Shown here: piece by piece, positions 1-5,679 of the stretch
Numbering within the stretch: the first letter of the stretch is position 1
How the letters are laid out: each line of letters starts with the position of its first letter
From: CAYSDH01 sp964429805
GTDB taxonomy: Bacteria > Bacteroidota > Bacteroidia > Flavobacteriales_D > JABDKJ01
Length of the DNA: 18,619 nt
Direction: 5' to 3'
Assembly: GCA_964429805.1 (NCBI GenBank)
Contig: CAYSDH010000059.1
Location: 1 to 18,619, forward strand
Notes under the pieces: model-generated
Database searches by the model: none
Seen by the model: only the letters and a program-made list of their open reading frames with translations
What the model was told of the DNA's origin: nothing
Made by a program: the position numbers and the translations under genes

Positions 1-1473
1 TCATTTTCCAAGCTCACAATTGACATAGAGGGCAGAATAGGAGATGTGATAAAGAAGGCTGATAAATTCTATTGCATAGTTGAATCTTCCAATCCATTCA
101 GTAGTCAGTCATTCAAACACCTATATATCTTAGCCTCTACAGGTGAGACCCTGAACAAACTTCAGGTGCCCTACGATGTGAATGCAACCTACTATGATTT
201 GCACCTTCGGCATGATAGCATCTTGATGAAGAACTACATGGGTGGCGGAACATTCTATTTCGATGAATCGAATCTAAAATGGACAAGTATCTCAGATGTG
301 GATGATGTGGTGTATTTGGATTCATTGTTCCATGTCAATTTTCTTGACTTCGGGGAATGGGGTAGCACTGCCTGGTTCAGGGATAGAGAGTCAGGATTAG
401 AGTACACCATTCCTACTACTACCCCGACCGTCAATAAGCTGGACAGTGCCTACATAGTAACAGGGAGCCAATCTGTTTATCGCGTTCCAGACCCTAGGAA
501 GCTTGCTCTGTGTGATTCTACTCAGACCTACGACTCAATCGTAAAATCACGACATCACTTTTGGCTCAGCGAGAGACAAGAGAACACTGGATATGAGACT
601 CTCTATCAAGACACGTCATACTGGGATGAAGTGGAAGTCTCGATTTGGACGTCTTTTATATCTGGAGACAGTCTCTTGGTTGTTTTCAATGATTCGATCG
701 GAGTCCATTTGGGTTCAATAGAAAATGGGGCAATCCGCAAGCAACGGACGCTTTGCGAAGGTCTAAGTGCATCAGGTAGGTCTTTCAATTATCGAAATGG
801 ACTGCCTTCAAGCCAACTGCAAATACATTCACTTTACGACAAGCGACACCGAGTAAATGGACTCTTATGTATTGAAGACGGAAAGATTAAAGTCATTGAG
901 TTGGAAAATCGAGACAAGGCAAATATCCTTGGTTCCGAAAAGGCAAACGAGAAAGTCGCTGGACTTGTCAATTGGAATGTCAGCAATTGTTCCTCACTTT
1001 GGCTGACAGACGTTGAGCAAAGAATGAAAGCCCTTTTGGGCAGAGATGTCAGTCCTCAACACAAAGTGTCAATTGGTGAAGGTCTATACCCAAACAAGAA
1101 CCGTTTTGACTTAGAAACCCCAAGAGCTTACAAGATTATTGAGGACTCTTTAATAACTTTAGTTGTTGACTTCTATTACACGAAACAGGATGAATCGGTC
1201 AAAGTTTCGAGCTATGAGTGGGTTCAAACAAACGAATGGCTTTATGGCCTCCCTAAAGAGAAGAACAAAGAACTTCTTCGAAAGAAGTTTGAAGCACGGC
1301 TGTTTCAGGTAGTAGAATCTATCAAAGCCGATTTTGGAGAGCCTAGTTTAGATTCGCAAAGTAATTCCCGAAACTCAATGGAATGGACAACTGCAAATGG
1401 GGCAAAAGTTTTCTTGAGCACATCCAGCTTTGAAGACTACTTTAAAATTGGACTCAGGATTTACAACCAATAA
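1..1473 (+). CDS. Hypothetical protein, 5' end outside the window
   Basis: I do not recognise this protein. The frame is open from base 1, reading SFSKLTIDIEGRIGDV before the first candidate start (GTG at 46), so the gene most likely begins upstream of the window; from the GTG it would be 475 aa. The N-terminal half has short repeated strands with aromatic and aspartate-rich turns (for example YILASTGETLNKLQV), which recalls a beta-propeller or similar all-beta repeat fold, but no motif is clear enough to name a family. The C-terminal 80 residues are more helical (KEKNKELLRKKFEARLFQVV), then end in a short beta-rich tail. No signal peptide can be judged because the N terminus is missing. The stop TAA at 1471-1473 lies 18 bases before an N run. 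Coding status rests on a long, continuous frame with ordinary composition. Confidence 0.7.
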   Translation, partial: SFSKLTIDIEGRIGDVIKKADKFYCIVESSNPFSSQSFKHLYILASTGETLNKLQVPYDVNATYYDLHLRHDSILMKNYMGGGTFYFDESNLKWTSISDVDDVVYLDSLFHVNFLDFGEWGSTAWFRDRESGLEYTIPTTTPTVNKLDSAYIVTGSQSVYRVPDPRKLALCDSTQTYDSIVKSRHHFWLSERQENTGYETLYQDTSYWDEVEVSIWTSFISGDSLLVVFNDSIGVHLGSIENGAIRKQRTLCEGLSASGRSFNYRNGLPSSQLQIHSLYDKRHRVNGLLCIEDGKIKVIELENRDKANILGSEKANEKVAGLVNWNVSNCSSLWLTDVEQRMKALLGRDVSPQHKVSIGEGLYPNKNRFDLETPRAYKIIEDSLITLVVDFYYTKQDESVKVSSYEWVQTNEWLYGLPKEKNKELLRKKFEARLFQVVESIKADFGEPSLDSQSNSRNSMEWTTANGAKVFLSTSSFEDYFKIGLRIYNQ

Positions 1474-1491
1474 AAAAGCTGGTAACACCAT

Positions 1492-1501
1492 NNNNNNNNN
1501 N
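1492..1501. other. Assembly gap (10 N)
   Basis: Ten N bases join two contigs. The flanks share no visible overlap, so the true distance is unknown and a gene or part of one could be missing here. The left contig ends only 18 bases after the stop of the preceding gene, in AGCTGGTAACACCAT. Confidence 0.97.
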
Positions 1502-1582
1502 AGACTCCACCCGTAGCTCCTTGCCATACATTTGTTCCGTTTTATTAGCCCCCTATTTCACTGCTTTTTCTACCTCATTGAC

Positions 1583-1612
1583 TCCCTGTTGAAAAACTGG
1601 GAAATATTTTTT
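1583..1612 (+). terminator. Candidate intrinsic terminator or attenuator before ompA-like gene
   Basis: Arms TCCCTGTT (1583-1590) and AACTGGGA (1595-1602) pair around a GAAA tetraloop with one T-T mismatch, followed by an interrupted T run ending in TTTTTT at 1607-1612. It could end transcription of whatever lies to the left, including anything lost in the gap. Alternatively it could attenuate transcripts begun at the TACATTTG element at 1527-1534. Confidence 0.45.
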
Positions 1613-1615
1613 CGT

Positions 1616-1649
1616 TACTTTTTGGATGAATTCCCGTCACAATTGTGAC
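1616..1649 (+). promoter_or_regulatory. Candidate promoter -7 element and perfect palindrome upstream of the OmpA-like gene
   Basis: TACTTTTTG at 1616-1624 resembles the Bacteroidota -7 element TAnnTTTG with one extra base. A TTG at 1589-1591 is a poor, distant -33 candidate. Twelve bases further, GTCACAATTGTGAC (1636-1649) is a perfect 14-base palindrome. If transcription starts near 1630, the palindrome would lie at the start site, a usual place for a repressor operator. It is not a CRP box, whose half-sites TGTGA/TCACA point the other way. In RNA it would form only a five-pair hairpin. The leader from here to the ATG at 1687 is about 55 bases. Confidence 0.35.
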
Positions 1650-1686
1650 ACCAACCTCAGAGGCAACCTAAATTACCAGAACTACA

Positions 1687-2595
1687 ATGAATAAAACGAC
1701 ATCTCTACTCATTCTGCTCCTCATTTGGATCGGTCTGGGTTCTTTCGTGTGCGAAAAATGGAATTGCGCAGAAAAGACTGTTGCGGCTACTGTGGCCAAA
1801 GCACCGCCAATATTGGAGCGTCCCTTAACCTGGGATATTCAAGATGGATCCGCATTTACTTCAAGCGCAGACGGTTTCATACGCTTTAATGCATCTTCAA
1901 AAGAAAATCTGGCATTCAGTGCCGGAGTGCAGCAAAACATCGACAAGGCGATAGCTTACCTGAAAAACAATCCGGACCGCCAGATGACTATAGTTGGAAG
2001 GTACATGGACACGGAGCAGTACTCAGGTCTGTTTCCAAATTTGGGCGAGGCGAGAGCCAATCAACTAAAGTCTGTGTTTAAAGCGGCAGGTGTGCCGACC
2101 AAACAAATGGGCACGACATCGGAGCTTGTCGGTGCCAAGTGGTTCAAGAACAACATTCTGGATCAGGCTGCTGATTTTAAGTTTAACGAACTGTTTGATG
2201 AGGATCCTCGTGTAAAACAGATTGCTGATAGACTGCTCGGTAAACCGATGACGGTCTACTTCCAGACTGGAGAAAGCGACATACAGTTTAGCCAACAGCA
2301 ACGCACAGACCTGGCAGATATGGTCTATTATATTGACAAGACGTCAGGTGCAGGATTGTCAATAGATGGACATACCGACAACGTGGGTGCCAGAGGGTAT
2401 AATGTAAACCTGTCTAAAGAAAGAGCAGCAGAAGTGCAGGCTTTCGTAGCAAAGCGACTGGGTCTTGAAGCTAATCAGTACAAGACAGATGGCTTTGGAC
2501 CGGACAAGCCGATTGCCCCAAATACAACTGAAGAAGGAAAGGCCAAGAATCGTAGGGTGGAAATCACGCTGACGAATTTATCATCTAGTAACTAA
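1687..2595 (+). CDS. Membrane-anchored protein with two OmpA-like domains
   Basis: This 302-aa protein probably sits in the cell envelope and binds peptidoglycan. Residues 6-22 form a hydrophobic segment after Lys3; Cys22 and Cys27 flank its end, but there is no proper lipobox, so a MotB-like inner-membrane anchor is more likely than a lipoprotein. Residues 188-298 are a canonical OmpA C-terminal domain: DGHTDNVG at 227-234, NLSKERAAEV at 241-250 and KNRRVEITL at 287-295, with Asp231 and Arg246 at positions known to contact diaminopimelate. Residues about 65-145 resemble a second, degenerate copy (GRYMDTE in place of GHTDN, then NLGEARANQLKSVFKAAG), lacking the NRRVE end. No beta-barrel precedes the domains, so it is not an OmpA porin. 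The next gene begins 13 bases after the stop, implying an operon. OmpA-like identification is firm; topology is inferred. Confidence 0.9.
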   Translation: MNKTTSLLILLLIWIGLGSFVCEKWNCAEKTVAATVAKAPPILERPLTWDIQDGSAFTSSADGFIRFNASSKENLAFSAGVQQNIDKAIAYLKNNPDRQMTIVGRYMDTEQYSGLFPNLGEARANQLKSVFKAAGVPTKQMGTTSELVGAKWFKNNILDQAADFKFNELFDEDPRVKQIADRLLGKPMTVYFQTGESDIQFSQQQRTDLADMVYYIDKTSGAGLSIDGHTDNVGARGYNVNLSKERAAEVQAFVAKRLGLEANQYKTDGFGPDKPIAPNTTEEGKAKNRRVEITLTNLSSSN

Positions 2596-2608
2596 AAATA
2601 AGAAGATC

Positions 2609-4152
2609 ATGCATTTAGAAATATTAGCTCACATCATCCTCGGAATTGTTTCAGCGATTTTGGGATACTTAATCGGTCGATGGTCTAGAGCAAGTTATAT
2701 CGATGGACTTGAAAGTGAAGTAAGCGACTGGAAGTCGAGATTTGGTAAGCTGGAAGGGTCGTATAACGATAGTAAGTCGAAATTGACCAAAATCCAAGGT
2801 CGATATGACGGTGTGCTCACTGAGCGCAATAGTTTGAAAACGTCTCTAGCAGACTGGGAATCGAAGTATGAAAGCAAGAAGACAGAGTTTGGCGAATTGG
2901 AAGGCCTAGTCAGTGGACTAAAACTTGAACTTAACGATACAAAGAGTACGTGGGAGACCAAGCTCGGAGCCTGGAACGCAGAGCGTGACGGAATGGAAAA
3001 TGCCCACAAAAGCGAACTTGCTGACTGGGATGGAAAGTATAAAGCGGCCATCACCGAGAAGGATGAAGCTGCAAGTAAATTGAAGTCTAAAAACGCGCGT
3101 ATAGATGAACTCAATGCGCTATTGACTGACAAGAACAATAAGTTGGTGTCTATCGAGTCGAAGTTTAAGAAAGAACATGAGGAGACCGAAAAGTCGGCAA
3201 GAGAATGGAAAAAGAAGTACCATGATTTGCAGGGAAAATGGGATTCGCAAAACAGCAAGTTTACTGTTCTGGAAAACTCTGTAAAGACTACCGCAGCTGA
3301 CAAAGACAAGCTAGCTGGCTTACTAGATAAGATAAAGCAAGAAAGTGAGGCGAGCATTAGCAGTTGGAGCACAAAGTTTGCTTCGCTGCAAACTGAAACG
3401 GCTACACTTAAAGCACAACTTCAAGAGAAGCCAAAAGAGGTGATTAAAGAAGTTGAGGTGATCAAAGAGGTTAAGATGGAAGTGCCCGTAGAGGTCATCA
3501 AAGAGGTGGAAAAAGAAGTGCCTGTAGAAGTTGTGAAAGAGGTAGAGGTAATCAAAGAAGTGGAGGTAATCAAGGAGGTAGAAGTGATCAAAGAGGTGCC
3601 TGTTGAAGTGATTAAAGAAGTGGAGGTGATTAAAGAGGTGCAGGTGATCAAGGAAGTCGAAGTAATCAAAGAAGTGGAAGTGATTAAAGAGGTCGCAGTT
3701 GCTGCTAAGAAAAAAGTGGTGGCAAAAAAGAAAGCGGCTNNNNNNNNNNNNNNNNNNNNNNNNNNNNNNNNNNNNNNNNNNNNNNNNNNNNNNNNNNNNN
3801 NNNNNNNNNNNNNNNNNNNNNNNNNNNNNNNNNNNNNNNTAAAGAGGTCGCAGTTGCTGCTAAGAAAAAAGTGGTGGCAAAAAAGAAAGCGGCTGCCATG
3901 AAAGATGATTTGACAAAGGTAGAAGGCATCGGACCGAAGATTAACGGACTGCTTAATGATGATGGAATCTATTCATTTGAGCAGTTGGCTGATGCAAAAG
4001 TGAGTCGACTCAAAAAGATACTTGCCGATGCGGGGTCTCGTTACCAGATGCATAACCCTGCTACATGGCCAAAGCAGTCTGGGATGTGCGCCAAAGGAGA
4101 ATGGGAGAAACTGAAGAAATGGCAAGACGAACTTGATGGAGGGAGGAAGTAA
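2609..4152 (+). CDS. Membrane-anchored coiled-coil protein with EVIKEV repeats and C-terminal helix-hairpin-helix domain (interrupted by N run)
   Basis: Residues 6-23 form one membrane helix followed by GRWSR, which by the positive-inside rule puts the rest in the cytoplasm. Residues 30-277 are charged and helical, a long coiled coil with recurring W-x-x-[KR]-[YF] motifs. Residues 278-362 are EVIKEV-type hexamers, then a basic linker AAKKKVVAKKKAA. The C-terminal 80 residues contain LTKVEGIGPKINGLL, a helix-hairpin-helix DNA- or RNA-binding signature, then a conserved-looking tail (RYQMHNPATWPKQ). The gene is split by 100 N at 3740-3839. Read literally it shifts frame there, but the 55 bases on each side of the N are identical, and joining 3739 to 3895 restores one open frame of 462 aa. 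The role is unknown. Spacing to the OmpA-like gene suggests both act together; a terminator follows at 4180. Confidence 0.82.
3440..3694 (+). repeat. In-frame 18-base tandem repeats encoding (E)VIKEV(E)
   Basis: About fourteen variants of a six-codon unit (valine, isoleucine, lysine, glutamate, valine, glutamate), some replaced by PVEVIKEV or KEVPVEVVKEV. Synonymous codons differ among units (gtgattaaagaa, gtaatcaaagaa, gtgatcaaagag), which argues for protein-level selection instead of very recent DNA duplication. The low complexity makes this stretch hard to assemble. Confidence 0.9.
3685..3894. other. 100-N gap flanked by identical 55-base contig ends (probable false gap)
   Basis: Bases 3685-3739 and 3840-3894 are identical over 55 positions, separated by exactly 100 N (3740-3839). 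This is the pattern left when two contigs that overlap by one assembly k-mer are scaffolded without being merged. A true tandem duplication of the segment encoding KEVAVAAKKKVVAKKKAA is possible but less likely. Merging the copies keeps the reading frame. Confidence 0.88.
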
Positions 4153-4179
4153 TAATCTGCCCGATTGAAACCATTCATT

Positions 4180-4212
4180 AAAAAGTCCTTCAGCGTGCTG
4201 GGGGATTTTTTT
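4180..4212 (+). terminator. Rho-independent terminator of the OmpA/coiled-coil unit
   Basis: Arms 4180-4193 and 4198-4211 pair over 14 positions (with G-T wobbles) around a CGTG loop. The core is TCCTTCAG with CTGGGGGA, and the stem runs out into A-T pairs ending in a seven-T tract (4206-4212). It lies 28 bases after the coiled-coil gene's stop. Confidence 0.85.
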
Positions 4213-4257
4213 ATGAAGACTAATTCATGCGCAGGTCATTTTCAGTTTAAGAAGACC

Positions 4258-4265
4258 TACTTTTG
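4258..4265 (+). promoter_or_regulatory. Candidate -7 promoter element for the RNA helicase gene
   Basis: TACTTTTG matches the Bacteroidota -7 consensus TAnnTTTG exactly and lies 58 bases before the helicase ATG, downstream of the preceding terminator. No good TTTG -33 element is seen at the expected 19-21 base distance, so support is partial. Confidence 0.45.
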
Positions 4266-4323
4266 CGCTTTCATAAAATAGATGGCATCAACAATCAGAT
4301 GTCATACAGAACATTGAATTTAT

Positions 4324-5625
4324 ATGTCATTTGACTCTCTAGGACTTTCAGAATCCTTGCTCAAAGCAATAGCCAAAAAAGGATACACTGAACCATCAGC
4401 TATTCAGGAAAAGGCGATCCCACATGTGCTCGCGCGCAGAGACGTCATTGCCAGTGCGCAGACAGGTACCGGTAAAACGGCCGGGTTTGTGCTGCCCATG
4501 CTTGATGTGTTAAAGCGCACTGAGCAGCCAGGCAGAAAAGTCATTAGAGGGCTTGTGCTCACTCCGACTAGAGAGTTGGCGGCACAGATTCAAGAGAACG
4601 TAGTTGACTATAGTTGCTTCATGGACACGCAGTCTACCGTGATTTTTGGAGGCGTAGGGCAAGGGCCACAAGTCGCAAAAATCAAAAAAGGCATTGACAT
4701 ATTAATCGCTACGCCAGGGCGCCTTCTTGATCTTGAAGGCCAAGGTTTGTTGGACCTTTCTAAAGTTCAAATCCTAGTCCTTGATGAGGCTGACCGTATG
4801 TTGGACATGGGCTTCATGCGAGACATTAAGCGCATATTGGCGCTGTTGCCAGACCGCAGACAAAACCTCCTTTTCTCAGCAACATTCAATAAGGAGATAA
4901 AAAAACTGGCTAATTCCCTCTTGTATAATCCAATACAGGTAGAAGCCACACCTGAGAACACGACTGCCGAGCTGGTAGAACATAAAATGTATCGCGTAGA
5001 CAAGTCTAGAAAGTCTGACTTGTTAGTGCAGTTCATCAAAGAGGGCGATTGGAGTCAAGTGCTCGTGTTCACGCGAACCAAGCACGGAGCAAACCGCTTG
5101 TCGCGAAAACTAGACAAGTCAAAAATTAAGTCGGCCGCCATACATGGAGACAAAAGTCAAGGTGCGCGGACAAAAGCCTTGGCTGGATTTAAGGCCGGAG
5201 AGGTGAAAATATTGGTGGCCACAGACATCGCAGCACGAGGTTTGGATATTCCACAGTTGCCATTAGTTGTCAATTACGAATTGCCTAACGTACCAGAAGA
5301 CTATGTACACCGCATAGGCCGTACAGGTAGGGCAGGGGCCACAGGCGAAGCCATCTCCTTTGTCAGTCTAGATGAGGTGGAGTATATGAAGGACATCGAA
5401 AAGTTGTTGGGTCAAGAAATCTCTAAAGATGTAGTAGAGGGATATGAACCGACTGAGACTCAAGCCGACATCAAGGCGCGTGAAGAGGCAGCTAAAGAGC
5501 GCAAAAGACAGTTTCAGCGTAACAGGTCTTCCAGGCCAAAAAATTCTCGTGGAGGCGGTCAGCGAAAAGGTGGAGGAAACCAAAACAAAAGTCAAAACAA
5601 GAGTAGGAGAAGAGGGCGAGGGTGA
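4324..5625 (+). CDS. rhlE: DEAD-box ATP-dependent RNA helicase, RhlE type
   Basis: This 433-aa cytoplasmic enzyme uses ATP to unwind short RNA duplexes, as RhlE-group helicases do in ribosome assembly and RNA turnover. The motifs are all present in order: Q motif GYTEPSAIQ (20-28), motif I AQTGTGKT (45-52), Ia PTRELA (81-86), Ib TPGR (130-133), II DEAD (144-147), III SAT (165-167), IV VLVFTRT (236-242), V ATDIAARGLD (279-288) and VI HRIGRTGR (309-316). From about residue 390 the tail is rich in Arg, Gly, Asn and Lys, typical of RNA-binding extensions in this group, and lacks a folded DbpA-type domain. It has its own promoter-like site upstream and converges with the mannosidase gene 54 bases downstream. 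Many Bacteroidota carry several paralogues, so rhlE is a family label, not proof of orthology. Confidence 0.93.
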   Translation: MSFDSLGLSESLLKAIAKKGYTEPSAIQEKAIPHVLARRDVIASAQTGTGKTAGFVLPMLDVLKRTEQPGRKVIRGLVLTPTRELAAQIQENVVDYSCFMDTQSTVIFGGVGQGPQVAKIKKGIDILIATPGRLLDLEGQGLLDLSKVQILVLDEADRMLDMGFMRDIKRILALLPDRRQNLLFSATFNKEIKKLANSLLYNPIQVEATPENTTAELVEHKMYRVDKSRKSDLLVQFIKEGDWSQVLVFTRTKHGANRLSRKLDKSKIKSAAIHGDKSQGARTKALAGFKAGEVKILVATDIAARGLDIPQLPLVVNYELPNVPEDYVHRIGRTGRAGATGEAISFVSLDEVEYMKDIEKLLGQEISKDVVEGYEPTETQADIKAREEAAKERKRQFQRNRSSRPKNSRGGGQRKGGGNQNKSQNKSRRRGRG

Positions 5626-5679
5626 TATTCTTATGCATCATTGTGCAAGAGACTTGTGTGCAAAGAAACTTAAACCTGT

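Noticed and set aside
1527..1534. TACATTTG, an exact TAnnTTTG match, as the ompA-like gene promoter
   Set aside because: No -33 element is visible (the assembly gap is close upstream) and a terminator-like hairpin at 1583-1612 lies between it and the gene. It is kept only as an attenuation alternative.
2695..3372. 225-codon Ser/Leu-rich open frame on the minus strand
   Set aside because: It lies fully antisense to the coiled-coil gene. Its composition is what the reverse strand of Lys/Glu/Ser-rich codons gives, and it has no recognisable domain.
3421..3694. Short repeated units that could suggest a CRISPR array
   Set aside because: The units are contiguous, in frame and encode EVIKEV; there are no unique spacers or cas genes, and the 82-codon minus-strand frame here is only their shadow.
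5626..5679. Terminator between the convergent helicase and mannosidase genes
   Set aside because: Only a four-pair core (CAAG-AGA-CTTG) and no T run on either strand.
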